61,706 bases of DNA from Diplocarpon mali (taxonomy: Eukaryota; Ascomycota; Leotiomycetes; Helotiales; Drepanopezizaceae): contig JAENRP010000269.1 of NCBI GenBank assembly GCA_024741835.1, forward strand, positions 1,226-62,931. The letters are read 5' to 3'. Within the stretch, counting starts at the first letter, position 1. Each line of letters starts with the position of its first letter. Both the position numbers and the translations under genes were made by a program. This document shows, piece by piece, positions 11,537 through 22,379 of the stretch. The notes under the pieces were generated by a model. It saw only the letters and a program-made list of their open reading frames with translations, was not told the DNA's origin and made no database searches.

Positions 11537-11710
11537 GTCTGGCCTCGGAGTTCTACACGGGTAGAGCAGCAGGTCGGATTGTCTGGCCTCGGAGTTCTAC
11601 ACGGGTAGAGCAGCAGGTCGGATGGTCTGGCCTCGGAGTTCTTCACGGGTAGAGTAGCAGGTCGGATTGTCTGGCCTCGGAGTTCTACACGGGTAGAGTA
11701 GCAGCTGAGG
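11537..11710. repeat. Minisatellite, 4 copies of a 44-bp unit
   Basis: Units at 11537-11580, 11581-11624 and 11625-11668 are complete, and a fourth decays after about 11703. The core is GTCTGGCCTCGGAGTTCTAC followed by ACGGGTAGAG(C/T)AGCAGGTCGGAT. The units are nearly identical (a single T/A and C/T differences), which suggests recent expansion. Confidence 0.92.
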
Positions 11711-12308
11711 TTACAGAAGCACCTCGTCCCGACCGTGCCCGGACAAGTTCCTGATACGCGTTACAAGCCATCCCTTTTGCATGACAGCTGGGCTGTGATG
11801 GAAGGTCAGTGGTGAAGGCGGGGGGTCATTGAGGCGTTGTTGCTTTGTGGTAAATCCACGGTTCCCATGGTTCTGCGTGCTTCGCCCGCTTCGGGGAGAC
11901 TTTGCGCGTCAGAGGTCGACGAAGGGACGGGTTGAGTCTGGTCTCGAGGCGCGAGGCCATGATCAAGATCCTGCACAGCTGGCACTGCCCAGCTGGCCGT
12001 GTCGCGGTGGTGAGGAGTGACGGGAGCATACGATGCGTGTAAGAAGTTTGAACCGAAGCGAATTCAGTCTCGCCGTGCAGTCGGATTCCCTGGGTTGAAG
12101 TCAAGTCACGCGCTCTGCACCGGATGACGTTGGAGGCGCCCGAGCCAATCAGCAGCGGCAATGCCTCTTTTTGCCGCCTTCCATCATCCCATTGCTTGCC
12201 TGCCCTCTTGCGGGTCTGGGGAGAGATCTCTCGGCACACCACGGCGACCTCCTCCCCTTTGCCTGGCTGCCTCGACCCTCAGCCGCTGCCCCTGCCCTTT
12301 CCGTCTTC

Positions 12309-12396
12309 CGATTCTGATTCTGATTCCGATTCCGATTCCGATTCCGGCTCCGACTCCGACCCCAACCCCGACCCCAACCCCGACCCCGACTCCGAA
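12309..12396. repeat. Hexanucleotide array (GATTCN)n / (GACCCN)n
   Basis: The run starts as repeated GATTC(T/C) units and drifts through GACTCC into alternating GACCCC/AACCCC units. It looks like a degenerating microsatellite in the leader region of the downstream regulator. Confidence 0.85.
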
Positions 12397-12819
12397 CAGC
12401 GCAGCTTGCCATTCGGTGGTGACCGTACACGCGCCCCGCTGTTTCTCTACGGTACTCTTGCGCCTCCCATGCCCTCCAGCTTCCGCAGCTTTCCTTCTCC
12501 ACTCCTGCTCGCAGTCCGACTCGAGTCGACTCGAATCTCGCGAAGCTCCAGGTGATCGCTACCGAAAGCGAAGCGATTCCATCCCCCGTCGCCTCGTCTC
12601 GATTGTTGATACCAGCAGAGAATTCCACGCGACGCGGAACTGGTCTGGACGTCTTTGCCACGCAACGCGCCGCACCGCGCTGCACTGCGCTGCTCTGCTC
12701 TGCTCTGCTCTGCACGCGCGTAGAACGGCGTGCGCGTGACAAGTCTCCCGGGGAGAACGGACAGCCTCAACTCCTGGCCCAGCACTCTCAACACCGTCTC
12801 CATCGGCAGAACGGCTCGA

Positions 12820-12873
12820 CACCATCTCTCTCCCTCCTCCCTCCTCCCTCCTCCCTCCTCCTCCCCCCCTTCA
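12820..12873 (+). promoter_or_regulatory. CT-rich tract before the Moc3-like start codon
   Basis: Repeated CTCCCTC units and a C7 run end 8 nt before the start codon at 12874. Pyrimidine-rich tracts of this kind are common near transcription starts in filamentous ascomycetes. The role here is inferred from position. Confidence 0.5.
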
Positions 12874-15253
12874 ATGTCGAACTCCCATCAGCAACACCAA
12901 GCCGACCACGGTCCTGTCAGAGCGGCCACAAACTACCCCGAGGCCACAACGTATCCCGAGCCATCGCTGCAGTCGGCGCAGTACAATTACCCTCCGCCCG
13001 CCCAGGCCCCCGAGCCATACCGCGCCAGCCCGACGGGAAGCAACGGTTCGCTTTCTCTCCCCAGCATTCGATCAATCGACCCGATGCAACCACAACCACC
13101 ACGACAACACCAGCAGCAACACCAGCAACACCAGCAACTCCAGCAGCACCAGCAGCACAGCATGGCCAACCTCCCTCCTCACCAGCAGGTCGCGCAGATG
13201 GGCGGTCCATACTACCACAACCAAGGCGCGAGCCTCCCACACCCCCAGCACCAACACCCACAACACCCGTATGCCAGCGTCACCTCCGACCCCTCCGGAC
13301 AAGGCATGCGATACGCGCTGCCCGCCTCGGCCGATTCGCGCATCATGAGCGGTGGGAGACACAAGAAGGTGAGCGTGTGCGAGTTGGGCGACCGGCCGAG
13401 TTCGAGGTCGAGTTCGCCGTCGCAAGGAGCAGTGCTGACCCTCTCCCCTCGTGTAGGAGATCAAGCGTAGAACCAAGACGGGCTGTCTGACGTGCCGCAA
13501 ACGCAGGATCAAGGTCAGTGCCCTGTGTTTTTTTTTTGTTTTTTTTTTTTCCCACCCGCGGTCGTATTTCTCGGTAGGGGGGGATACAAGACGAGGTTGA
13601 GGTTCCTCCGCGATGCGCTCTTCTCGTCTATTCTCAAGCGAATCTACCTAAGTAGGCGAGAGAGCACAGGAGTTCTCCAGCCTGCAATGGGCGGGCCCCC
13701 CGAGTCCAACTCCCACGGCCAACTCCCACCGCCCGACTGGCAGCCTTCCCCCCCCTCGCATCCACCCCGCCGTCGGCCCCAACATTTATATCCTCAATTC
13801 CTCAATCCGTGTCGCCAGCTCGTCGATCTCGAGGCCGGGACTGACTCTCCTCCCAGTGTGACGAGCAACACCCGGCCTGCCGCAACTGCCAAAAGTCGAA
13901 GCGCGAGTGCTTGGGCTACGACCCCATCTTCAAGCAGAACCCTGGTCCGGCCGCCATTCAACCAGCTCCCAGCGCTGCCCCCCCCCTCGGTGGCATTCCA
14001 GCAACCGCGAACCCGTACGGTCACCAGCCGCAGATGCTCACCGGCTACCCTGGCATCCCCCCCAACATGTCAGCCTACGATCCAGCTCTCTCGGCCGGCG
14101 TTGGCTCTCCAGGCTCTGGCAGCAACCAGTACGACTATGCCTCTGCCATCGACCCGTCGCTGTCGGAGGCTGCCGCCCCCCCGGTGCTCAACACGATCGT
14201 ATCTACCTACCAGACCACCTCTCCAGGTAAGTCAACTTGAAGGACGCAGAACCCGAGGGGGGGGGAAAGACTTACGTCGAGCCACCTCTCTCTCTCTCTC
14301 TCTCTCTCCTCCTCCTCCTCACCCGTCTGCTCTCGCGGAGCCATTGCTGACTCATTGTTGTAGCCAAGCGAACTGTCAACGAGCTTCTCGACCAGGGCGG
14401 CCTAGCACCCCCTCGCGTCGTACAAGATATCACCGCCAGCCCACCCATGATTGACGAGATCAAGCACCTGTACTACAGCATTTATGCCCCCGGACTGGAA
14501 AACTTCCTCGAGTCAAAGTGGTTCTCGGTCAAGGGACTATCGAAGCTCCTCACGGGGAGAACACACCTGGATCAATTCGCTGCTCTTCTTCAACAATTCT
14601 CCAAGACCCAGCAGGACGACCCCAAGGAGATTGCCTACACGTCAAGTGTTGAGGGGCGGGTCGTCTGGTCTCTCGCGAGCATGGTCCGTGTGAGTGCGGC
14701 GGAGAATGGTGTCAGAGAGCAGAAGACGGTCCCATCTAACGACGACGCCAACGAAGCCGGGAACCGTCTGGATGTATTCGAGACTCTCCTGACTGGTCGT
14801 GTCGCCGCGATCAACCCTCTCACGTCCCCGGTCGCCGGAAGCACCGATCACCACCGCCTGCGGGAGTTGGAATTCTGGTTTACGCTGGGAAACTTCGTTA
14901 CCCTTCAGTACGAGGACAACAATGCCGCCAAGGAGGTCGACGATACCCTCTCTGCCCTCCGCAACCTACTCGATGGGCGTGAGAACCGCGATGTGCTGTA
15001 CTCCATTGCCGTCATCCGTGGCCTCGGCCAGAGAGTCTCCGAGTATACCGATAGTGACACTCCTCTCCACCTGGACGAGAGTGACAACAAGAGCAAGCTC
15101 CTGGTCGCCAAGAAGTTTGTCTCTGACGAAGCTGCCGGATCAGGGACCACCAACGTCATCCGACGCCTGTGCGACCTGGCTGCTCGATCATGGTCCATGC
15201 CTACCCTTGCTCCTCCCTCGGCACACAGCACGGCTTCTCCGGAGTCCAAGTAA
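12874..15253 (+). CDS. Zn2Cys6 transcription factor, Moc3-like
   Basis: Four exons are inferred: 12874-13368, 13457-13513, 13857-14226 and 14364-15253; all phases join and the product is 603 aa. The N-terminus is Gln/His/Pro-rich (a polyQ/H stretch near residues 75-95). The zinc cluster starts in the 57-nt second exon (RRTKTGCLTCRKRRIK) and finishes in exon 3 (CDEQHPACRNCQKSKREC), pattern CX2CX6CX6CX2CX6C. The C-terminal region after VNELLDQGG is a fungal-specific alpha-helical regulatory domain. The family resembles fission yeast Moc3, a nuclear regulator linked to sexual development and stress, but the biological role here is unknown. The intron inside the zinc cluster is unusually long (343 nt, with poly-T runs), and the last intron carries a (CT)n microsatellite. 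Confidence 0.88.
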
Positions 15254-16165
15254 ACCTGTCTCGTTCTGGCGTCTCACGGTGTTTCTCGGCGTTGCATAGC
15301 ATCCGGCTTCCTTTCCCTCCACGCAGCATCGAAATCGCGAATCTGGCGGTGTTTTCCTCTTTCTCTTTGTCATTTTGCGTTGGAGCTAGCGACATTTGCA
15401 CCCCTCGGCATACCCGTGGGGCTTGGAGAGCGAGAAAATTGCCATTTTTGCAGGTGCTATAGAATAAGGGACGTACCCCCAGGATGGACCGTCCGACAGA
15501 TGTTGTCTGACGATTCTGCATTTTCCGCTCTCTCGAGATGGGTAGAGAGGCCCAGGCAGCGGGATGGAGAACCGACCAGTCTGGCAAAGGAGCTGCGCCG
15601 GGCCAACATCAGGGAGCTTGGCCTCGGTGATTTCTGACTCTTTCAGAGCAATGCATGCCTCTCTCTCTGTATTCTAGATTCTCGCACAAAAGTACAAGAA
15701 ATTTCCAAAGAACAAACTACACTGAAATCCCGGGAGGCCTCACGTCGCACCCGGCCGTATTTCCCTCGGCGTTATCACTCATTCGACAGGAGGTGCCCCA
15801 TGCGATGTCAGGATGTCGGTCAATTGTAGCCTAAACTGACCCTTCGAGCCGGAGCCCGTTGAGATCCCAGATAGAAAGCCCCAAAAGCACCTTACTCGAC
15901 CGGCCACGCTCGGTCAGGGGGGCCATTGCAGTTGTTTGGCTCGCAAGCGGGTAGAGGAGCCATGCCGTGTGCGGGCCCCCGAATATTCGAGAGCACGTAC
16001 CCTTGCCAACTCCACGAGGTGGACCATGGGAAGTATGCAGCGGTCTTCAGAAGTCTGGACGATTTCGTTGCGAGGAGGACTGCGCAAAACATGCCTTTCT
16101 CCTCTCGTTCCCCAGGCAGCTCTCCCCAAAACACCATGCATCTCCTCGGCTGACGCCCTGCTCCG
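15254..16165. other. Intergenic region between convergent genes
   Basis: About 0.9 kb of 3' flanks of the Moc3-like gene and the dehydrogenase. I see no gene in it; the open frames here have no ATG-supported, family-like product. Confidence 0.55.
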
Positions 16166-17443
16166 CTACATGTCCCTCTGCTCAGACACCGGGCTGACCA
16201 GCTCCCCCTTCTCCAGCGCACTCCTCAGATTGTTCAGACACCACACCTCCATCTTGGTCTGCGTCTCCACCGTCCAAGTCCCCATGTGAGGGACGAGCAT
16301 GACGTGCGGGTTGGCAATCAGCCCTGGGTGCACCTTGGGCTCCTCCTCGTACACATCCAGTCCGCAGGACCAGACCTGCCCGTCCTGCAGAGCCTTCACC
16401 AGGGCCTCCTCGTCCATCACGGCTCCGCGGGCTGTGTTGACAATCACCACCCCGGGCTTCATCATCTCGAATTCCCGGCCGGAGATGATGTGACGGGTTT
16501 GTTTCTGCGCCTTCTTGGTCATACTTCACAGAGCTAGTGAGGGGGTGTATCTTACGTTCAGCGGTAGGTTCAGAGACAAGACATCACTGGTCTTCAGCAG
16601 ATCTTCGAAGCTCACGTACCTGGCCCCCCCGCTGAGCTCCTCGGGGAGCCGAGTCCGGTTGTGGTACTGGGTTGTCATTCCGAAAACCGCCGCTTTCTTC
16701 ATCAGGTTCCGGCCGATGCCTCCCATGCCCAAGATACCGAGAACCTTGCCTTGCGGATCGTGGCCGAGTGGTGGAGGCGTGGAGCCTTTGAAATGGCCTT
16801 CGCGGAGAGCAAGCATTGCTGCGGGGAGAGAGGTCAGCATGGGAGGGAGAGTCTGTCGGTGGAGTGCTTGCTGACAGGTATTGAATCCCCGCAGTGCTCC
16901 CAGGATCAGGAACATGTTCGTGTCTGCCGTCGCGTCATCCACCGCCGTCGGGACGTTGGAAACGCGGATCCCTCGAGCAGTGCAAGCGTTGACGTCAATC
17001 TGATCATACCCAGCTCCTATTTGCCGCGTGAGCAACCCACCGGGCCAGCCGTCCTGTGCGCATCACAGCTCCAGGGCATACCATTGTGGCAGATAAACTT
17101 CAGCTTCGCGGGCAGTGCAGCGACAAGCTCCTCGTCGATCAAGCCCGTAACCACGACGCTGCCGAATGTCCGGTACGCTGCTACGACCTCGTCGAACGCG
17201 CCCAGCTTCGCCTCCTCTAGGAACTCTGCCCGGGAGCGCGCTTTGGGCTCGAGAACGGTCGCGACTGATTCAATGGAGTCCTTCCATTCTCTATGGGCAC
17301 TACAATGCGATTCGATTTAGTGAGCATGTGTCATGGGGAGATGTGGAGAGGAACAAGGGTGGGAGAGAGATCAAGCACACGGCGAGGGGCAGGGAGAATT
17401 ACTGATCGATTTCTCCCAGGAGAAGAACGGTTGGCTTGGTCAT
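16166..17443 (-). CDS. D-2-hydroxyacid dehydrogenase (glyoxylate/hydroxypyruvate reductase type)
   Basis: Five minus-strand exons are inferred: 17443-17403, 17299-17082, 17016-16876, 16818-16556 and 16504-16166; every junction is in phase and the product is 333 aa. The start MTKPTVLLLGEIDHAHREW is typical of fungal GyaR-type enzymes. The NAD-binding Rossmann loop is GILGMGGIGRN. The catalytic Arg lies in VNTARGAV, the Glu after GLDVYEEEP, and the catalytic His in VPHMGTWT. Such cytosolic enzymes reduce glyoxylate, hydroxypyruvate or related 2-oxoacids with NAD(P)H; the exact substrate cannot be read from sequence. The fourth intron is 51 nt with a non-polypyrimidine GCGCAG acceptor, so reading straight through it would give a false stop. 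Confidence 0.93.
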
Positions 17444-18013
17444 GGTGGTGTTCGGCGTATCTCGAGGTGGTGTTCTTGTACGGAGATGTGACAATGGTGG
17501 GGTAAGAATTACCCCGCCATGTCAGTTGGGGTGCCGGGATACGGGGGCTTGGGAAGAACGAGGCATTGTTTGCCGGAACATCAAGAAATAGATGTAATCG
17601 AACTAGGACTGAGAAGTATCGCGAGACTGGGTGTGGAGTTGTTATGAAAAGTAATAGAATAAGTGTTGGCTGTTAATCTACTCTTTCTTTAGCCTCCATC
17701 GAGTTCTACCAGCAACTAGAGGCCGAGTAGCTAGCTATACCTTCCAGACAATCTCTCGGCCTCGAGTCCGACTTGCACGGTTCCGCCCACGAGAGCGGAC
17801 ATGATCGGCCGTTGCTTTGAGTTCAGGTACAAAGCACGAGACTACGATTGGCTTCAAGGCGGCTTCAAGGCGGCATTGAAGCGTCAGAGACCGAGCCACA
17901 CGAGTGGGCCCAAGGGCGAATTGGTTCCTGTGAGACTCTGCTTTGGATACCTGCTCCGCAGAGCGCTGAGCCTGAGCCAGGTTTCGTTTTGGTGATTGGC
18001 GAGTGGAGGCTTC
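17444..18013. other. Intergenic region, dehydrogenase promoter side
   Basis: The 570 bp upstream of the dehydrogenase start and downstream of the TRP4 stop. It presumably holds the dehydrogenase promoter and the TRP4 terminator. No gene or clear motif is seen. Confidence 0.55.
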
Positions 18014-19323
18014 TTAGCTTTTAAAGCTGTTGCTCACCTCCACGAAATACCTCCACTGTCTCCATGCCTCTCCACTCTCAATCGCCCATCGAGCTCTCCT
18101 GACACCCTCCTTCCATCTTCCTCCACCAGGCCCTCGCTCCATGACGACCTTGCCATCATCTCCGTGTCCCATATCACTGGCATCGGCTTCACAAATTCCC
18201 GACACAACGAAAAGTGCTGCGGTGTTCATCAGAACAAACTCGAGGATGGGGTGATCCGGAGGTAGCCTATTCATGAGCAATTCTGTCAAGATGAGAGCAT
18301 TTTCATACGGCTCCTTTCCAGGCGATACATCTCTGAGGGCATGTGCTGGTAGTCCAAAATCAGAAGCAGAAAGCGTGAAGCTTTCGATATCAACACGGGG
18401 AGGAGGCGCAGCCGCATCCTGATGAGTTGATCGGTCGACCAGCCTCCAGCAGAAAGTCCGGCCCGCGCAGCTGATCTCATCAAGATCCTCCTCGCCACAG
18501 ACGACCATTGCTTTCCGGGCGCCACTCATCTGCAGTGCTTCAGCAAAGACGGGTCCTATGTCTCTGCGTGCGACTCCAAGGAGACGCGCTTCGATGTTCC
18601 CCTCGACGGGGCTTGCCAGTGGCCCAAGCAAATTGAAGATCGTTCTCCATCCGAGTTCTTTTCGGATGGGAGCAACGTATCTCATGCATGGGTGGAAGAC
18701 AGGGGCGAACAGGAAGGCGTAATTGCTCTTCGCGTAGACATCCGTGAGGGTCTCTGGGGTAACAGCATACAGGTTTGGTGCAGTAGGCAGAGTCGACAGA
18801 AGCAGATCTGCTGATCCAGACTTCGACGTAGAGGCTTTGTTGCCATGCTTGCTCATAAGAAGCAAAGAAGAGGCTAGAATGGACGATGTGGTGGAGATGT
18901 TGAAAGTGTGGTGCGAATCACCTCCAGTGCCAACAATGTCACACTTTAATGTAATGAGCACGCTGGACTGCCAACTGGAGAGATCGTACTTACAAGACCC
19001 CCATTGTACTGGCCCTCTGGTCTTCCCTGTGCTTTGACAACCTTGTCCAGAGCGGCGCGATCGATCTGGGAGGCAGCTTCTCTCATGACAGCCGCACATT
19101 TAGTGATAACATCTGCTCTCCGATCCCAGCCCGTGAAATGCAGACATGTAAGAAGTGCTCCGGTTTGCACGGGTGACAACTGGTCTCTGAAGATGTGTGA
19201 TATTGCTAGAGCAATCTCGTCCGCCGTGACATTGTTGTCTTCAGGTTCGGGCCACAACCTTCTCAGCAATGCAGTAATTGATATGATTTCGTGAGGAGCA
19301 CCGGGTTCTACCTCCGAAGCCAT
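18014..19323 (-). CDS. TRP4: Anthranilate phosphoribosyltransferase
   Basis: Two minus-strand exons, 19323-18994 and 18943-18014, with a 50-nt GTAAGT...AAAG intron; the product is 419 aa. It transfers a phosphoribosyl group from PRPP to anthranilate, the second committed step of tryptophan synthesis, in the cytosol. The N-terminal helical domain (residues 1-100) ends in QYNGGL. The phosphoribosyl-binding signature CDIVGTGGDSHHTFNIST follows directly after the splice. KHGNKAS and SGSADLL match the PRPP/Mg2+ and anthranilate-site motifs, and NLLGPLASP is the conserved late motif. It is slightly longer than bacterial TrpD because of an insert near residues 270-300, as often in fungi. It is divergent from the uL10m gene. 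Confidence 0.95.
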
Positions 19324-19607
19324 TGATATCTCCTGTCCGCCAATTGAGTTCAATTGTTGAGTACAATTGAAACCAACAGGGTATGAGAGAAAGAGTCTAT
19401 ATAGACATGGCCAAGCGAGATGACTCAAAGTTGATCGAGTTCGAAGCTCCAGGATGATTGCGCTAAGCCTTTTTAGGTGGTTTCTCCAGGAATTTTGATC
19501 TGGAGCGACGACATCGACTTTGTACTTGATAACGTCGCGGGCCCTGCCAGGTCAGCCAACCCCATCGAAACAGCTCGTTTGCTATCTTGCTAACTGCTAC
19601 TCGAAGA
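19324..19607. promoter_or_regulatory. Bidirectional promoter region TRP4 / uL10m
   Basis: 284 bp separate the two divergent start codons. A TGACTCA element, the consensus Gcn4/CpcA site of amino-acid general control, lies at about 19422-19428 (TGACTCAAAG), fitting control of a tryptophan gene. Functional use is inferred. Confidence 0.6.
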
Positions 19608-20642
19608 ATGCCACCTTGGACACATCCGCAATCAAAAGGAGTCGCATCAATCCTGAGATCCAGACGCCCTGTGCGAGTCCATCGACAGTATGCTACCGCC
19701 GCAGCAACCACCCCCGCCGCATCTCATGGCCAGATGACAAGGTCGTCGACTCCCATAGCTCGATACCCATCTACTCAACCCCCGTCGTATAAGCCCCCCG
19801 AGTTCCGAAAATCCCAACTTCTTCGCCAGTATGCCTCCCTACTACGATCAACACCCCTCATGCTCCTCTTCCAACACAATAACTTGAAGTCCATGGAATG
19901 GGTGGGAATCAGACGCGAGCTTTCAAAAGCATTACAGAAGGTGGACGAGGCGAGAGTTGCGGCCGGGCACCCGCCTGAGAATATTGCAGAGGGAATCAAG
20001 ATTCAGATCATCCAGACTGGAATATTCGCTGCCGCGTTGAGAGTGGTAGAATTCTACAAACCAGGGTCACAGCCTCCTCCCAAGCTCAATCCTAAAGATC
20101 CATCAGTGTCATCTTCCACGACAATCCCTATCGCGAATGTAGGGTTGACGCATACTCTGTCGAGAGCAGCTCACGAAGCTGTGGCGGATACCAAGACAGC
20201 TCACGCTCTGGCACCTCTGCTCTCTGGACCACTGATGTTGCTGACTTTTCCCAATGTCTCGCCGCAATACATGAAGGCGGCACTGTCAACTCTAGCTCCG
20301 AGTGGCCCGAAGTTTCCAGCGCCGACGCGAAGGGCTAATCCTGGATGGCACGATCCTGCCGTGCAGAGTGGGATACAAAAGTTGTTGTTGCTAGGAGCCA
20401 GAGTAGAGGGCAAGGTGTTCGATTTCGAAGGAACAAGATGGGTTGGTGGAATTGAGGGTGGATTAGAGGGATTGCAGGCCCAACTGGTTTCTACGTTACG
20501 AGCCTTTGGTGCCGGTCTCACCAGCACTCTGGAGAGTGCTGGAAAGAGTCTATATTTCACGGTCGAAGGTCGACGCACCATGTTAGAAGATGAAGAAAAG
20601 GGAGTCTCGGAGCCATCTAAAGAAGAGTCGAAGGCGGAATGA
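19608..20642 (+). CDS. MRPL11: Mitochondrial large-subunit ribosomal protein uL10m
   Basis: Single exon, 344 aa from the ATG at 19608 (start MPPWTHPQSKGVASILRS). The first 45 residues are Arg/Ser/Ala-rich with almost no acids, a typical mitochondrial targeting sequence. The mature part begins near SYKPPEFRKSQLLRQYASLL and carries the uL10 fold (TPLMLLFQHNNLKSMEWVGI, later LTFPNVSPQYMKAAL). uL10m forms the base of the mitoribosomal stalk. The last 30 residues are acidic. It converges on the PLC-like gene, with only 83 bp between the stops. Confidence 0.9.
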   Translation: MPPWTHPQSKGVASILRSRRPVRVHRQYATAAATTPAASHGQMTRSSTPIARYPSTQPPSYKPPEFRKSQLLRQYASLLRSTPLMLLFQHNNLKSMEWVGIRRELSKALQKVDEARVAAGHPPENIAEGIKIQIIQTGIFAAALRVVEFYKPGSQPPPKLNPKDPSVSSSTTIPIANVGLTHTLSRAAHEAVADTKTAHALAPLLSGPLMLLTFPNVSPQYMKAALSTLAPSGPKFPAPTRRANPGWHDPAVQSGIQKLLLLGARVEGKVFDFEGTRWVGGIEGGLEGLQAQLVSTLRAFGAGLTSTLESAGKSLYFTVEGRRTMLEDEEKGVSEPSKEESKAE

Positions 20643-20725
20643 TGATCACAAAAGCTCTCTATTCTACCTGTATTCTTATGTCATGTATTTGTAGCACAAA
20701 TATTGCTTCATGCTTTGCCAAGATT

Positions 20726-22153
20726 CTACCTCAGCTGAAGTCTGGCATTCATACCCACAATACAGCGGACGAGATCCCAATCACCATTTTGTCCTACCCA
20801 GTCACAAACAACAATTCCAGTACTTCCATCTCCAGTATTACCGATTTCTGGCAAATGATGCCTTCGGCATAGATATTCAACAACTGAAGGGTTTACCTCT
20901 GCTGCTATCCTGTCTGGCCAACAATTTGCCCTCCAAAAGTTCGAAGCACTCAAGAAATTTATGAAAAAGGGCTGTTTCGCCGCCTCGGTAGCTGCAGCAG
21001 CTATGTCTCCCGGTAACAAACATACGGTCTGGGCAGCTCTTTGCAATTGGTCCGTCGAGAAGGCGATCTTCTTTTGAATATTCTCGCTTTCGGCGACTTC
21101 ATAAAAGTCTTGAACCCGAATTTCCCCACTGGAACAGGTTCCATCGGCGCAATTGTCAGGCCAGCTTTCTGCATCGATGGCCCAGCCCCGACCGCCTTGC
21201 TCTCCTTTCAGAGAGTCGTCAAGCCCAAAACGCCGGATTAGCACTACCTTTTTTCGGGATTCGCCAAGAGTTGGAATTCGATTCTCGACAAACCAGCGAC
21301 TTGCATCGTTTGCGTAGTGCGTGTGGAGGATCTTGCTCAGCTGTTGATCCGTAGCCTTTCCTATACCTTCACGCTTCAGGGATATGATGAGAGTCTCGCT
21401 GGGGTTGGCTTCCAGGAAGGAATGGACTATGTCGAGGAGGTCACGAAGATATTTATTGCCAGTCAACGAAATGGGAAACGCGCTATGGACAAGAATCAAC
21501 CCGTCTTTCGAAAGGTCGTCCGGATCCTCAGGCTGGACTCTGATATCGAGGAACCGCACCCCGTTGTTGAGCTGTTCCTTGACACCCACAGCCTGACAGC
21601 GAACCGACGGTAAGGCTGTATGATGTGTCGGGGAGTTGTGAGTACCCGGGATACTGAGCGCGGAGAGGGGTATCTCGTCCTTGAGCTTGCTCATCCATGA
21701 TTCGAGCCTCGCAGATGAGTAGAGCGCAAGATGAGAGGCCGACGCAATGTAGATGCCTGTGAATTCGCAGCGCGGATCTGGCGAGAGAGGCGAGAGGGAC
21801 GTTGACCTCTGGGAAAGGGTCGGGGTATCAATCCTGTATCTCTGTCCGTCTGCCTCGATAGTCAATCGCAGGACTTCGTTATCATTGGGTTGGATGCCGG
21901 TAGGCGTGTTTTCGAAGGGACCTATTGGTATCGAGACATCCTGGCTCGAGAAGGTTTCCGACTTTGCAACTAGTTCAGCGGAGGATGGACTCCTGAAGTT
22001 GCTTATCAAGCCGCTGAAGACCCTGGTGACGTTGGCGTGGCCGTGACCATTGCCATTGTCGCCCTTCCAGCCAGCACTTTGGAAACGCTCCACCACCTTC
22101 AACTCAATTGGGGTCGCAGTGAGATTGCGAATGGTCAGAGGTGGCCCAGACAT
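20726..22153 (-). CDS. PI-PLC X-domain phosphodiesterase-like protein
   Basis: Single exon, 475 aa. The N-terminal 150 residues form a fungal-specific beta-rich domain (start MSGPPLTIRNLTATPIELK). The phosphatidylinositol-specific phospholipase C X domain follows (about residues 150-465). The first catalytic His is in IPGTHNSPTHH (about residue 172) and the second in LILVHSAFP; NNGVRFLDIRVQ and LIISLKREG are further family motifs. It lacks the Y, C2 and EF-hand parts of eukaryotic PLC and resembles the bacterial-type, metal-independent enzymes. No signal peptide or membrane segment is seen, so it is probably cytosolic. Substrate is unknown. Confidence 0.9.
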   Translation of the reverse strand: MSGPPLTIRNLTATPIELKVVERFQSAGWKGDNGNGHGHANVTRVFSGLISNFRSPSSAELVAKSETFSSQDVSIPIGPFENTPTGIQPNDNEVLRLTIEADGQRYRIDTPTLSQRSTSLSPLSPDPRCEFTGIYIASASHLALYSSARLESWMSKLKDEIPLSALSIPGTHNSPTHHTALPSVRCQAVGVKEQLNNGVRFLDIRVQPEDPDDLSKDGLILVHSAFPISLTGNKYLRDLLDIVHSFLEANPSETLIISLKREGIGKATDQQLSKILHTHYANDASRWFVENRIPTLGESRKKVVLIRRFGLDDSLKGEQGGRGWAIDAESWPDNCADGTCSSGEIRVQDFYEVAESENIQKKIAFSTDQLQRAAQTVCLLPGDIAAAATEAAKQPFFINFLSASNFWRANCWPDRIAAEVNPSVVEYLCRRHHLPEIGNTGDGSTGIVVCDWVGQNGDWDLVRCIVGMNARLQLR

Positions 22154-22379
22154 ATTGACAATTCCAATCTCGATGTTGCCTGAGGACGTAGTGCACTGGA
22201 GTCGACGCGACTCATTGCGATTTTTCTCTCGTTAATATGATGAGCATGATGAATATGTTGATAATGGACCGGAAGCCGAATGGATGGTTATTCTGCACCA
22301 GTCATGCGGTGTGGGGAGTTGTCATGGAAACTCGGCTCGACCGACGGCGGGCCGCTTTCGGCGTCTTTCCCTCAAGGTA

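Larger units (their letters stand above)
10222..12873. other. 2.6-kb intergenic region with tandem repeats
   Basis: No gene is supported. Open frames at 10703-11300 (minus) are partly translations of the minisatellite at 11067. The interval holds two minisatellites, a hexanucleotide array, a short CTCTG array near 12690-12712 and a CT-rich tract before the next start codon. It probably contains a long 5' regulatory region for the Moc3-like regulator. Confidence 0.6.

Noticed and set aside
11537..11710. Regular repeats resembling a CRISPR array
   Set aside because: The units are directly adjacent without spacers, and the genome is fungal. This is a minisatellite.
12161..12739. 192-aa plus-strand frame and a 197-aa antisense frame
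   Set aside because: Both are products of the hexanucleotide array and CT-rich leader (Pro-Thr or Arg-Asn repeats). No domain or conserved start.
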